From Marinagarivorans cellulosilyticus (GTDB lineage: Bacteria; Pseudomonadota; Gammaproteobacteria; Pseudomonadales; Cellvibrionaceae), in NCBI RefSeq assembly GCF_021655555.1, contig NZ_AP023086.1:3378685-3442684 (forward strand): a stretch of DNA of 64,000 nt. The letters are read 5' to 3'. The notes beneath the pieces were generated by a model. The model saw nothing but the letters and a program-made list of their open reading frames with translations. It was not told the origin of the DNA and did not search any database. Below, piece after piece: positions 7,706 through 17,457 of this stretch. Numbering within the stretch: the stretch's first letter is position 1; every line of letters starts with the position of its first letter. A program made the translations under genes and the position numbers.

Positions 7706-9112
7706 ATGGCTGACCTAGATCCCGATTATCCCGATTTTCACCACGATGGTGGTGTTGTTGCGCGTGAAGAGTCTGTATTGCCGCGCTCGATTGAGGCTGA
7801 GCAGTCGGTGCTAGGCGGGCTAATGCTGGATGCAACAGTTTTTGATGCTGTGTGTGAGGTTATATCAGAGGCCGATTTTTTTAAGGCTGCACACAGGCAA
7901 ATCTTTCACGTCATGTTGCATTTGGTTGAGCAAGAGCAGCCCATTGATGTGATTACCGTGTCTGAAGAGCTTAATCGGCGTGATGAGCTGGCTGCAGCTG
8001 GTGGCCTAGGTTACTTAACTGACTTGGCCGCCAATGTGGCAGGTAGTGCAAACTTAAGTGCCTATGCGCGTATTGTTCGCGAGCGTTCTACTTTGCGTCA
8101 ATTAATTTCGGCCGCCGGAGAAATTAGCCAAGCTAGTTATAACCCTGGCGAACTTGATTCTGATGAGCTTTTACAGTTGGCGGAAAAGCGACTGCTAGAA
8201 ATTGCTGAAGATAGACCCAAAGAGGGTGGTTTTGAAGGGGTAAACAGCTTACTAAAAACTACGGTCGCCAAAATTGATCAGTTGTTTCGCTCAGACAGCG
8301 ACCTCACGGGGCTAGCAACAGGGATTACCGATCTAGACGAGCGAACTGCAGGTTGGCAGCCAGGAGAATTAATTATTTTGGCGGCTAGACCATCGATGGG
8401 CAAGACCGCTTTGGCGCTTAATTTCGTTGAGGCTGCGGTAATGACTCAGCCCAAGCCAACGCTTATTTTTAGTATGGAAATGCCGTCCGACTCTTTGGTG
8501 ATGCGGATGTTATCTTCGATTGGTCGTATCGATCAGGGACGTATTCGCAACGGTAAACTCCTGGAAGAGGATTGGCCGAAACTAGAAGCGGCGGCCCGAA
8601 AGTTAAAAGACAAGCTACTATTTATTGACGATACGCCAGGTTTAACGCCAAGCGATGTTAGGGCTCGTGTTAAACGCATCGCAAGGGAGCACGGTAACCC
8701 AGGCATGATAATGCTCGATTATTTACAGTTGATGCAGGTGGCAGGTTCTACCGAGGGGCGTACGCAGGAAATTTCCGAGATTTCACGCTCGTTAAAGGCG
8801 TTGGCCAAAGAGTACAGTTGCCCTGTTATCGCTTTGTCTCAGCTTAATCGAAGCGTGGAATCGAGACCTAATAAGCGGCCAATGAACAGTGACTTGCGGG
8901 AGTCCGGTGCTATTGAGCAGGATGCAGATGTGATTTTGTTTATTTACCGTGACGAATACTACAACGAAGAAAGCCCCGACAAAGGCATTGCTGAGTTAAT
9001 TATTGGTAAGCAGCGTAACGGTGAAATTGGTACGAGCAGGGCGGCATTCGTAGGTAAATACACGCGTTTTGAAAACTTGGCGCCAGAGTATTTTAATAAT
9101 GAGATGCATTAA
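7706..9112 (+). CDS. dnaB: Replicative DNA helicase DnaB
   Basis: Hexameric 5'-3' helicase that drives the replication fork and recruits primase. The start is ATG 7706 (MADLDPDYPD), inside a longer frame whose first 32 residues overlap the terminator region and do not resemble DnaB. The N-terminal domain (SIEAEQSVLGGLMLD) and RecA-like C-terminal domain are complete. Visible motifs are Walker A ARPSMGKTALAL near residue 230, LDYLQLM, and the arginine-finger region near the C-terminus (IIGKQRNGEIGT). At 468 residues it has the normal length and no intein. It follows the ribosomal operon as in many proteobacteria. Confidence 0.97.
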   Translation: MADLDPDYPDFHHDGGVVAREESVLPRSIEAEQSVLGGLMLDATVFDAVCEVISEADFFKAAHRQIFHVMLHLVEQEQPIDVITVSEELNRRDELAAAGGLGYLTDLAANVAGSANLSAYARIVRERSTLRQLISAAGEISQASYNPGELDSDELLQLAEKRLLEIAEDRPKEGGFEGVNSLLKTTVAKIDQLFRSDSDLTGLATGITDLDERTAGWQPGELIILAARPSMGKTALALNFVEAAVMTQPKPTLIFSMEMPSDSLVMRMLSSIGRIDQGRIRNGKLLEEDWPKLEAAARKLKDKLLFIDDTPGLTPSDVRARVKRIAREHGNPGMIMLDYLQLMQVAGSTEGRTQEISEISRSLKALAKEYSCPVIALSQLNRSVESRPNKRPMNSDLRESGAIEQDADVILFIYRDEYYNEESPDKGIAELIIGKQRNGEIGTSRAAFVGKYTRFENLAPEYFNNEMH

Positions 9113-9161
9113 TTGTGATCTTGTTATGTTAATTGTAACCAAAATTGAATATAGGTTTTAA

Positions 9162-10016
9162 ATGCAAAGCTTTCATCATATTGCATCATTAAGGCAAGCT
9201 TTGCAGGCACATCGCGATGCTGGTCGTACTATTGGGTTTGTGCCAACGATGGGTAACCTACACGATGCTCATATTGCATTGGTTAAGCAGGCAAAATCTT
9301 TGTGCGATGTTGTTGTGGTTAGTATTTTTGTTAACCGATTACAGTTTGGCTTAAATGAAGATTGGGACCGTTACCCGCGAACGCTCAAAGAAGACAGCGC
9401 CCGTTTAGTTGGTGTGAAATGCGATTATCTCTTTTGCCCCGATGAGCATGAGATATACCCTAATGGCATGGACCAGCAGGCGAGGGTGATTGTGCCGAGC
9501 ATGGCTGATGTATTGTGTGGTGCCAGCCGCCCAGGGCATTTTGAAGGTGTTACAACGGTTGTTTCTAAATTGTTTAATATCGTGCAGCCGCAAAAGGCGG
9601 TTTTTGGTATTAAGGATTATCAGCAGCTTGCTATTATTCGGCGTATGGTTGAAGACTTGTGCATGCCTGTTGAAGTCGTCGCGGGTGATATTGTGCGTGA
9701 GCCTGACGGCTTGGCTATGAGTTCGCGTAACGTGTTTATTAGCGAGCAAGAACGGCCGAAAGCAAACCAGTTAAACAGTAGCTTAAACTGGATTGTTGAG
9801 AAAATAAAAAATGGCGAGAGAAATTATCTCGCGCTAGAAGAGGCAGCCGCACAACAAATTAAAGCGGCTGGGTTTAGTGTTGATTATGTATCCATTTGCG
9901 ATAGCCAATATCTGCAGCCGGCCGCGAGCGATGATACACAATTAACAATTTTAGGTGCTATGTATACACAGGCTGCCCGATTAATTGATAACGTCAGTCT
10001 TACGCTAGAAGCGTAA
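9162..10016 (+). CDS. panC: Pantothenate synthetase
   Basis: ATP-dependent ligase joining pantoate and beta-alanine to make pantothenate (vitamin B5), the last step before coenzyme A synthesis. The fold of a cytidylyltransferase-like enzyme is clear: VPTMGNLHDAH holds the HxxH nucleotide-binding site, FGIKDYQQL follows, and AMSSRN is the KMSKS-like loop. Two family-conserved sites are altered: the usual GALHEGH is GNLHDAH, and the pantoate-binding FVNPxQF is FVNRLQF at residues 56-62. The catalytic histidines and the Gln are retained, so activity is likely. It is 29 bases before panD, forming a panCD operon. Confidence 0.95.
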   Translation: MQSFHHIASLRQALQAHRDAGRTIGFVPTMGNLHDAHIALVKQAKSLCDVVVVSIFVNRLQFGLNEDWDRYPRTLKEDSARLVGVKCDYLFCPDEHEIYPNGMDQQARVIVPSMADVLCGASRPGHFEGVTTVVSKLFNIVQPQKAVFGIKDYQQLAIIRRMVEDLCMPVEVVAGDIVREPDGLAMSSRNVFISEQERPKANQLNSSLNWIVEKIKNGERNYLALEEAAAQQIKAAGFSVDYVSICDSQYLQPAASDDTQLTILGAMYTQAARLIDNVSLTLEA

Positions 10017-10045
10017 ACGCTACACCAGTATTTAGAGGTTTTTCC

Positions 10046-10426
10046 ATGCAATCCACCTTATTAAAAGGCAAGTTACACATGGCGCGTGTAACACAAGCAG
10101 AGCTTTGGTATGACGGTTCTTGCGCAATAGACAGTGACTTTGTAAAGTTGGCCGGTTTATGTGAGTTCGAGCGCATTGATATTTACAATGTCGATAACGG
10201 CGAGCGCTTCAGTACCTATGTTATTTTGGCTGAGGCGGGCTCGAAAACAATTTCGATGAATGGCGCTGCAGCGCGTAAAGTGCAAGTTGGCGACCGCGTT
10301 ATTATTGCTGCCTACGGTCAATACAGCGAAGCGGAGATGGCTGCTCACAAGCCTAAGCTTGTTTACTTGGGTGAAGGCAATACGGTTGAGCGAACCAGCA
10401 ATACAATTCCGGTACAAGTTGCCTAA
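10046..10426 (+). CDS. panD: Aspartate 1-decarboxylase
   Basis: Pyruvoyl-dependent enzyme that makes beta-alanine from aspartate, feeding panC. The proenzyme cleavage site G24-S25 is visible in YDGSCAID; Ser25 becomes the pyruvoyl group. The active-site lysine near residue 9 (LLKGKLHMARV) and the GDRVIIAAYG strand are also present. The 126-residue length is normal. The pair panC-panD ends in a strong bidirectional terminator at 10454. Confidence 0.97.
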   Translation: MQSTLLKGKLHMARVTQAELWYDGSCAIDSDFVKLAGLCEFERIDIYNVDNGERFSTYVILAEAGSKTISMNGAAARKVQVGDRVIIAAYGQYSEAEMAAHKPKLVYLGEGNTVERTSNTIPVQVA

Positions 10427-10453
10427 AAGCCCCTAAGTGGCTTCGGTAAAATT

Positions 10454-10480
10454 AAAAAACGCGCTAATAGCGCGTTTTTT
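10454..10480. terminator. Bidirectional Rho-independent terminator
   Basis: AAAAAACGCGCT, loop AAT, AGCGCGTTTTTT: a perfect palindrome with A-run and T-run on its two sides. It serves panD on the plus strand and the chemoreceptor gene on the minus strand. Confidence 0.92.
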
Positions 10481-10512
10481 AATTTGCATAAGCGAGTGTT
10501 TTAAGTGAATGG

Positions 10513-13500
10513 TTATTGTTGGCTAACTTTGAAAAAAGTCAGCATGTCATTCATTGCTCGGGCTTGCTCAGCCATGCTTTCACTGGCAGCAGAAGCCTGC
10601 TCAACTAGGGCAGCATTTTGCTGCGTCATTTGATCCATCTGCGATACCGCAGTATTGACTTGCGTAATACCATTTTTTTGCTCAGTAGAGCCTGTGACAA
10701 TGTTTTCCATCATTTCGGTGACGTGTTGAACTTCTTGCACGATTGATTGCAGGGTTTTGCCAGAAGCCTCGACAAGCATTGTGCCGCTTTCCACTTTGTT
10801 GCCCGAATCTACGATTAGGTCTTTAATTTCTTTAGCTGCGCTGGCAGAGCGCTGCGCTAAATTGCGAACCTCATTGGCAACAACTGCAAAGCCGCGGCCT
10901 TGCTCACCCGCACGTGCAGCTTCAACGGCGGCGTTCAGTGCCAATAAGTTAGTTTGGAAGGCGATTTCATCAATGACAGTAATAATGTTGGAAATTTTTT
11001 CGCTGGATTTCGCTATTTCGGTCATTGCCTCGGCACTATTTTTAACCGATTGGTCGCCTTGTTCTGCGATCTTGCATGCCGATAGTGCTCGTTTGCTGGC
11101 AAGAATTGCTTGTTCCTCGCTGCTGATCACTGACTGCGTCATTTGCTCCATGCTAGAGGCTGTCTCTTCGAGTGATGAGGCTTGCTCTTCTGTGCGCGAA
11201 CTTAAATCTTGTGTTCCCGCCGAAATCTCATTAGCGCCACGGGTGATATGATTCGCGGCGTTATTCACGCTGCAAATAACGTCAGTTAATTTATCGAGTG
11301 ATGCATTGGCGTCGGTTTTAAGTTGTGCAAATTCGCCGCTGTACTCGCGAGCAATACGGTACGTTAAATCACCTTTACTCATCGCGTTAAATAAGCTGAG
11401 GATCTCTTCTAAGGCGATATTGGTTGTGCTCGTCAAGCGGTTAAGCCCTTCGCTAACCACTTTAAAGAAGCCTTTTTTGCCGTCCAAATTAATGCTTTGG
11501 CTAAAGTCGCCATGTGCAGCGGATGTTATGATCTGATCGATTTCTTGCTCTATCTCTACTTCATTGGTTCTATCTAGCCATTCAACGACGGTACCTAGGC
11601 GTTCGCCTTGGGTATTGGTTATTGGGTTGGCAACAATTGAGAATGTTCGTTGGTTAACTTTGAATTCAGTATTGAGTGTTTGGTTTAGTGCCGCTATTGA
11701 TCTTTTTTGGTGCTCAGGTTGCCTATGGAATTTATGCATAGACATACCGATGATTTTGGACGGATCAAAGTTGGGAATTGTTTGTGCCAAATCTTTTTGG
11801 GCGCTAGACATCAGTGACGACAAAGACTTATTGGCATAGATAATATTGAAGTCGTTATCGGCAATCATTGTGCTGGTGGATGAGCTGTCGAGCGCTTGAC
11901 GTATGCGAGCATTTTCTTGTGCAAGCGCTTGTTCTCTGTGTTGCTTGGCAAGCTTCTCGGAAATATTGTCCCACTCAACTACCGTCCCTAAAAATACGCC
12001 TTTTTCGTTACGTATTGGGCTGGCTTTTAATGCAAACGTTAACCCGCTTATTTTTAATTCGGTTGTATATGTGCTGGTAAGTTGCGAGAGTAATTGCCGT
12101 TGATGTGATGGCGCTTTATGGAACGTATCAATATTTATGCCCATGAGTGTTTTAGCGTTAAACTGCGGTATTTCTTGTTTTAGTTGTGGCTCGGCTTCTT
12201 GCATTAAATGATGAATAGAGTCGTTCATGTAGATAATATTGAAATCATTATCGGCAATCATCACCGCCGTTGCTGAAACATCTAGCGCCTGCTTAATCAC
12301 TAAACTTTTTTCAGCTTCTTCTTTCGCTTGGGCGGCAAGTCGTCGCGCTTCTGAAGCGTTTTCTTCGGCTTCCTTCGCGCTAGTTGCTTGTGCTTGCCTT
12401 GCGCGTTCGATGGTGGTGTAGGCGTTGTTGGTCCCGCCAATGAGTTCACTTAAATCGCCAGCATAATTATTATCAATGGGGCTGTTTTGTTGACCGTTGG
12501 CTAGGCGATTAAGTGATTCGTTGACAGCGTTAATTGCACTATTTGTACTGCTTGTTAAGGTATTGAATGCTTGCGCGGTTTGACCGATCTCATCTCTCTG
12601 GTTTAGAGGTATCTTTTGTGAGAAGTCTCCCGTTGCTTGCACGTTGCGTATAACCCTCGCCATCTGAAGTATCGGGTTAGCAATAACATTGCTTATCAAT
12701 AAGGCAAAAAAGGCAATGGCAATGCAGCTAACAATGGCAATCGGGGTTAACCATTTTCCTAGGCTATAGATGCCGGAGAATGCTTCAGCTTTGTCTATTT
12801 CGGCGAGTATATTCCAGCCCAAACCGTTGAGCTTAAGCGGTGCGTAAGCACTCAATACCATGTTTCCATTGTAATCGGCAATAATGTCAATGCCTGTTTC
12901 GCCGGCGATAGCGGCATCGCCAGCGGCTGTTTTAACGGCTCCTTTTTCGGGGTGTTTGAATGATGCGCTCACGCTATGGTTTTTAGGGTCAAGGTAGGAG
13001 TCTGAGCGCATTAGGCTATCGGGCCCAATAAGGTAACTTTCGCCGGTTTGCCCCATTCCAGAGCGCTCGCCCATGATCGCGTTGATGGGTTCTAATGGAA
13101 TTTGAAAAATAAGCACGCCAACACGCTGGCCATCGCGGAAGATGGGGGAGGCGATAAAGCTAGCCGGGGCGTCGTAAGAGGGCTCGTAGGTTGCAAAGTC
13201 TGTTATTGAAACTTTGCCAGGAGAAAGCTTGTTTGCTTTACTGAAGGCCTCAGCAAAATTAGTTTTGGCGTAGGGGCCGGTAGTTAATGACGTGCCGTAA
13301 TCTAGCTCTTTAAATACCGAATAGACGATGTTGCCTGCAGTGTCGGTAATAAAAATATCATAAAAGCCAAATTCGATTAGAAAATTTCTAAAATTCGGAT
13401 GATACGATGCGTGCGTATTGTGGTAAACGCTGCGGCCTTCGGAGGCATCGAGATTGTGTTTTTCACCTAGCGGGTGTGGGTTTTCAAAAATGTATTTATG

Positions 13501-13950
13501 TTGAAGAATAACCGCTTCAGGCGATAGAGCTTTTAGTAATGAGTCTGTATTTATGGCCTTGCCATCGTTGCGTGCTTTATATTCTGAGCCAAACTGCTGA
13601 GTGTAGTATTGATTTAGTTCTTGCCTAAGTTGCTCTGTGCTTTCAAGCGTATTGCCGGAGGATTCAACAATTCGCGTGAAAATTCGGCCAAAAGCACTGG
13701 CCGCCTCTACGGTTTGCGACGACTCGGCGAGGGTAATTACCTGGCTTTCAACTTGCTCGAAGTAGCGTTGTATGGCAGAGGCTTTGATGTCGCGTATGGA
13801 TTGCAGTTGCTCAAAGGCTTGCTTTTCTAAAAGCTGCATTGCTATTTGATAGCTCATTACCGATACGACTACCATCGGTGTTAGGCCGGCGAGCAATAAT
13901 GAGTAGGTTAGTTTTTTAGGTAAAGTCAGGTTTTTAAACCACTGCTTCAT
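10513..13950 (-). CDS. Methyl-accepting chemotaxis protein with Cache and two PAS domains
   Basis: Large chemoreceptor, about 1145 residues from the ATG at 13950. I prefer this start to the ATG three codons upstream because GGATGAG sits just before it. Order: transmembrane segment near 10-35, a long periplasmic sensor region resembling a dCache domain (to about 390, with GLGWNILAEID), second transmembrane segment near 397-420, HAMP, two PAS domains around 550-670 and 680-800, a second HAMP-like region, and the MCP signalling hairpin with its tip EIAFQTNLLALNAAVEAARAG near 995-1015. The two PAS domains share TMIADNDFNIIY-like cores and are an internal duplication. Ligand unknown. It is transcribed alone toward the panD terminator. 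Confidence 0.93.
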   Translation of the reverse strand: MKQWFKNLTLPKKLTYSLLLAGLTPMVVVSVMSYQIAMQLLEKQAFEQLQSIRDIKASAIQRYFEQVESQVITLAESSQTVEAASAFGRIFTRIVESSGNTLESTEQLRQELNQYYTQQFGSEYKARNDGKAINTDSLLKALSPEAVILQHKYIFENPHPLGEKHNLDASEGRSVYHNTHASYHPNFRNFLIEFGFYDIFITDTAGNIVYSVFKELDYGTSLTTGPYAKTNFAEAFSKANKLSPGKVSITDFATYEPSYDAPASFIASPIFRDGQRVGVLIFQIPLEPINAIMGERSGMGQTGESYLIGPDSLMRSDSYLDPKNHSVSASFKHPEKGAVKTAAGDAAIAGETGIDIIADYNGNMVLSAYAPLKLNGLGWNILAEIDKAEAFSGIYSLGKWLTPIAIVSCIAIAFFALLISNVIANPILQMARVIRNVQATGDFSQKIPLNQRDEIGQTAQAFNTLTSSTNSAINAVNESLNRLANGQQNSPIDNNYAGDLSELIGGTNNAYTTIERARQAQATSAKEAEENASEARRLAAQAKEEAEKSLVIKQALDVSATAVMIADNDFNIIYMNDSIHHLMQEAEPQLKQEIPQFNAKTLMGINIDTFHKAPSHQRQLLSQLTSTYTTELKISGLTFALKASPIRNEKGVFLGTVVEWDNISEKLAKQHREQALAQENARIRQALDSSSTSTMIADNDFNIIYANKSLSSLMSSAQKDLAQTIPNFDPSKIIGMSMHKFHRQPEHQKRSIAALNQTLNTEFKVNQRTFSIVANPITNTQGERLGTVVEWLDRTNEVEIEQEIDQIITSAAHGDFSQSINLDGKKGFFKVVSEGLNRLTSTTNIALEEILSLFNAMSKGDLTYRIAREYSGEFAQLKTDANASLDKLTDVICSVNNAANHITRGANEISAGTQDLSSRTEEQASSLEETASSMEQMTQSVISSEEQAILASKRALSACKIAEQGDQSVKNSAEAMTEIAKSSEKISNIITVIDEIAFQTNLLALNAAVEAARAGEQGRGFAVVANEVRNLAQRSASAAKEIKDLIVDSGNKVESGTMLVEASGKTLQSIVQEVQHVTEMMENIVTGSTEQKNGITQVNTAVSQMDQMTQQNAALVEQASAASESMAEQARAMNDMLTFFKVSQQ

Positions 13951-14136
13951 TGATCTCATCCGTTATTGTCGTCAGTTGTCGTAGTGCTACTAGCAAGGAA
14001 ATTTATCTGAGGCTCTCCCTTGACTATAGCTCGTAGATCTTGCTGTTACCGTCAGAGTAAAAAAAATAGGCTGTAGGTTAAGAACAATTTATAATCGAAT
14101 TAAATTTTTTATTACTTTTAGAATTGTGAGCGTTTT

Positions 14137-15150
14137 ATGAATCCAGTATTGCGTATTGGTGTTTTGGGGGCGGCAAAGATTGCGCGTACCCAATTAATTC
14201 CCGCTATTGAAATGGCTAACGGTGCAGCATTCTGGGGCGTTGCCTCTCGGAACAGGCAAACCGCGCAAGCTTTTGTTGAGCAGGTCGGCGGCGGTGTTGC
14301 GCTTGAGGGGTATCAAGCTTTGCTTGATGCCGAGGAGGTTGATGTGATTTACAACCCGCTACCGAATGATTTGCATGTCGAGTTATCGATTAAAGCTTTA
14401 GAGGCGGGCAAGCATGTTCTTTGCGAAAAGCCCATTGCGTTAAATGCCGAAGATGCAAAACGTTTATCGCTAGCGGCTAGCAAATTTCCTGAGTTAAAAG
14501 TGATGGAGGCCTTTATGTATCGCTTCCACCCTCAGTGGCAGCAGGTACTAGATTGGATCGCCGAGGGGGCGATTGGTCAGGTGCGCAGCGTGTCGAGTCA
14601 ATTTTGCTATAACAATCATGACCCTGCGAATATTCGCAACAACCCTGCTGCCGGTGGCGGTGCGTTGATGGACATTGGTTGCTATGGGATATCGGCTACT
14701 CGGATGGTTATGGGTTGTGAGCCTCGTCGAGTCGTAGCGGTGGCCGAGATGCATCCTGAGTTTGGGGTTGATGATGTGTCGCATTTGATAATGTCTTTTG
14801 CTGATGGCGCGAGTGCGACGGTAGTTGTAAGTACTAAATCTCAACGCAGCCAAAGTGTGACAATCGAAGGCTCGGCGGGGCGGATAGTCTTAACGCATCC
14901 GTTTTATTGCGACGAGGGTGATGAGCGTATCATCCGGTTGGAAACCGATGATGCGGATCAAGAAATTGCCTTTGCTGGAAGCATTAACCACTATCAGTTG
15001 ATGGTGGAGGCGTTTGTATCTAGTGTGAGCAATAAAGCCGCTGTGCCTTTGTCTTTGAGCGATTCCGTGGCGAATATGGCTGTTATTGATGCTGCATTTC
15101 AAAGCATCGAGTCGCAAACGTGGGCCGCCATACCGCGTGATTATGAATAG
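14137..15150 (+). CDS. Gfo/Idh/MocA family oxidoreductase
   Basis: NAD(P)-dependent dehydrogenase of the Gfo/Idh/MocA family, usually acting on sugars, inositols or related polyols. The N-terminal Rossmann fold is clear (RIGVLGAAKIARTQLIPAI), followed by the family signature block AGKHVLCEKPIALN near residues 90-103, where EKP supplies the catalytic Lys. The C-terminal substrate domain has GGGALMDIGCYGI. The substrate cannot be inferred from the sequence. It is followed by truD 32 bases later, with no obvious functional link. Confidence 0.9.
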   Translation: MNPVLRIGVLGAAKIARTQLIPAIEMANGAAFWGVASRNRQTAQAFVEQVGGGVALEGYQALLDAEEVDVIYNPLPNDLHVELSIKALEAGKHVLCEKPIALNAEDAKRLSLAASKFPELKVMEAFMYRFHPQWQQVLDWIAEGAIGQVRSVSSQFCYNNHDPANIRNNPAAGGGALMDIGCYGISATRMVMGCEPRRVVAVAEMHPEFGVDDVSHLIMSFADGASATVVVSTKSQRSQSVTIEGSAGRIVLTHPFYCDEGDERIIRLETDDADQEIAFAGSINHYQLMVEAFVSSVSNKAAVPLSLSDSVANMAVIDAAFQSIESQTWAAIPRDYE

Positions 15151-15182
15151 CGCTCAGTATTGTTGTTGCAAGGTGGCATTGC

Positions 15183-16223
15183 ATGAGTGCTAAGGTTTCT
15201 TCTGTTGATTATTCTTTAGGCTTCCCCTTTGCTTACGGGCGGCCAGTGTTGGGTGCGTTATTAAAGAATGAAAATCAGCATTTTGTAGTGCACGAGCAAC
15301 TAGGTTTTGTGCCAAGCGGTGAAGGTGAGCACCTTTATTTGCATATGGAAAGTGATGGCGATAATACGCAATGGGTTGCAGAGCAGTTGGCGATTGGTTT
15401 AGAGGTACGTAATGTTGATGTTGGCTTTTGCGGTTTAAAAGATCGCAATGCGATCACTCGGCAATGGTTTTCGGTATACGACCCAAAGTCTGAACTGCAA
15501 GCGAAGCTGGACACGGCTTGTGAAAGGCTGCCTGCAAACCGGTTGTTGGAAGTTACAAGAGGGCAAAGTAAATTGCGCCGTGGCCAGCATGCCGGCAATG
15601 CATTTGTGATTACACTGCTACTTGATGAAGATGGCGAGGCAGAAACACAAGCGGCGCTGGAAAGGCGGCTGTCTTGCGTTCGTGAAGGTGGTGTTCCTAA
15701 TTACTTTGGGTTGCAGCGCTTTGGCCGAAATGGCAATAACCTACCGGCTTTCCAGCAATGGTTGGAGCGCGCTCAGAGTGAAAGGCAGACAGCTAAAAAG
15801 GGGCGATCGAAAAGAAAACCTCGCGGTATTATTCTATCGGCCGCGCGCTCTTACTTGTTTAATTGTATTCTGGCTGAACGCGTCAGTGCGCAAAATTGGT
15901 GTGATCTGCTAGAGGGCGATGTGGCTATTCAAGGTGTGCCGGCAGGGCCTTTGTGGGGGCGCGGCCGCAGTGCAACGCAGCTAAAGGCGTTGGATATAGA
16001 AGCTCAAGCGCTTTTACCGTTAAGGCACTGGGCTGATGCGCTCGAGCATTTGGGGCTTAATCAAGAGCGGCGCGCTTTTGTAAGTACACCTAAAAATTTA
16101 CAGTGGCGAATCGGAGAGGGCGTATTGATAATCTCGTTTGAGCTGCCCCCTGGTGAGTATGCAACAGGCGTATTAAGAGAGCTTTGCTTGTGCCGCGAGC
16201 CAAGTCGTCATCTGGATGTTTAG
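15183..16223 (+). CDS. truD: tRNA pseudouridine(13) synthase TruD
   Basis: Makes pseudouridine 13 in tRNA-Glu. The family motif GLKDRNAITRQWFS contains the catalytic aspartate (about residue 87), and the second conserved region reads PNYFGLQRFGRNGNN. The insertion domain and the C-terminal catalytic half are both present (346 residues). A basic stretch KKGRSKRKPRG sits near residue 205. In many gammaproteobacteria truD lies beside surE, pcm and rpoS; that arrangement is absent here. It ends 10 bases from the convergent EAL-HDOD gene. Confidence 0.96.
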   Translation: MSAKVSSVDYSLGFPFAYGRPVLGALLKNENQHFVVHEQLGFVPSGEGEHLYLHMESDGDNTQWVAEQLAIGLEVRNVDVGFCGLKDRNAITRQWFSVYDPKSELQAKLDTACERLPANRLLEVTRGQSKLRRGQHAGNAFVITLLLDEDGEAETQAALERRLSCVREGGVPNYFGLQRFGRNGNNLPAFQQWLERAQSERQTAKKGRSKRKPRGIILSAARSYLFNCILAERVSAQNWCDLLEGDVAIQGVPAGPLWGRGRSATQLKALDIEAQALLPLRHWADALEHLGLNQERRAFVSTPKNLQWRIGEGVLIISFELPPGEYATGVLRELCLCREPSRHLDV

Positions 16224-16232
16224 CGTGGTTAT

Positions 16233-17444
16233 TTAAATGGCGCTGGTGTCTTGGGCAAAGCACAGGGCTTCAGTATAAGCTTCGCTAATATCGTCTTCAG
16301 TAATGCCTGCTTTTGTTAGGGCGCTTAAAGGGATGGCTTTCCATGCGCTCTTTTCTAGTGCTTTGCACGTATCGAGCAATAGGGTGTAGGTATTGCTGGT
16401 GTTGGCTCCGGTTAGAGCATCGTTAATGTCTGCAGATAAATTAAGTTGTCCAACGATGGTGTTCATCGCTATATCTAAGTGAGCATCTAACATTGATAGC
16501 AGGCCTACTGTAAAGGCTGTATTGGTATCGCAGCGTTTAATTTTTTGCCCTAGTAGCTCGCAGAACTTGGCGCGGGTACTGCTAATGATGCAAAGTTCTG
16601 CAGGCTTGTGGCTATTGCTGGCTAATAATAAAAAAATTGCCCAGTTACGAATGCGGTCAAGGCCGGCTAATGCGATGGCTTGGCTGAGCGATTCGACTTT
16701 TTTACCAGAGCCAAACGCGGGTGAATTGACCATTTTTAATAACCGAAAGTTCAATTCAGGGTCGGACGCCAATACATGTGCAACGCCCTTGAAGTCGCTA
16801 TCGTTAGCGGTAATCTTGGCGAGTAATTGTAATATTGATTGCGTGCCTTGCTTTGCTTTTTTGCCGGCAACTTCCTGCGGCTTGGCAAGAAAATACCCTT
16901 GAAAGTAATCGAAGCCTAGCTCGCAACACAGTTTGAACATTTGGTGTGTTTCAATCTTTTCCGCAATAAATTTTATTTTGGGTGATTTAAGTGCAGCCAT
17001 ATGTTCGCGAATTTCGGTGTCGCTAAGGCTAAGCACGTCAATTTTAATAATGTCGGCAAAGGGAAGAAGTTGCTTGCTGTGCTCTGTTAGCAGGAAATCA
17101 TCCAGCGCGATGCGATAGCCTTGTTTTTTTAATTCGCCCAGGGATTTCAGTAATGTCGGGTCGGGTTTTATATCTTCTAATACTTCGATCACGAGTTGCG
17201 ATGCGGGTAATGGTGGCGGGCATACGAGCAGATTGCGTGTGAAGTTAATATACGCATCTTTATTGCCGGTAATATCTTCGATACGGCGCTCGCCAAAAGC
17301 ATAAAGCAAAACATGAGAACTGGCTTTGTCGCCATCAAACTCTGAGGTGTCTGCTGCGGGGTCTCCACGAAATAACAGTTCGTACGCACAAACCTGCAGG
17401 TCTTTATTAAAAATGGCCTGTCGAGCAAATAAAGGATTGGTCAT
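16233..17444 (-). CDS. EAL-HDOD domain protein, degenerate EAL
   Basis: Two-domain signalling protein of the YuxH type: an N-terminal EAL fold (residues about 1-200) and a C-terminal HDOD domain (about 200-390). The opening FARQAIFNKDLQVCAYELLFRGD is characteristic of the group, with YELLFR where active phosphodiesterases have EAL. The active-site acidic residues are not conserved as a set, so it is probably a c-di-GMP-independent or binding-only protein. The HDOD part has FRLLKMVNSPAFG. It is transcribed with the gene at 17458-18054, only 13 bases apart, and the two probably form a signalling pair. Confidence 0.88.
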   Translation of the reverse strand: MTNPLFARQAIFNKDLQVCAYELLFRGDPAADTSEFDGDKASSHVLLYAFGERRIEDITGNKDAYINFTRNLLVCPPPLPASQLVIEVLEDIKPDPTLLKSLGELKKQGYRIALDDFLLTEHSKQLLPFADIIKIDVLSLSDTEIREHMAALKSPKIKFIAEKIETHQMFKLCCELGFDYFQGYFLAKPQEVAGKKAKQGTQSILQLLAKITANDSDFKGVAHVLASDPELNFRLLKMVNSPAFGSGKKVESLSQAIALAGLDRIRNWAIFLLLASNSHKPAELCIISSTRAKFCELLGQKIKRCDTNTAFTVGLLSMLDAHLDIAMNTIVGQLNLSADINDALTGANTSNTYTLLLDTCKALEKSAWKAIPLSALTKAGITEDDISEAYTEALCFAQDTSAI

Positions 17445-17457
17445 TAAAGGCTAACAA

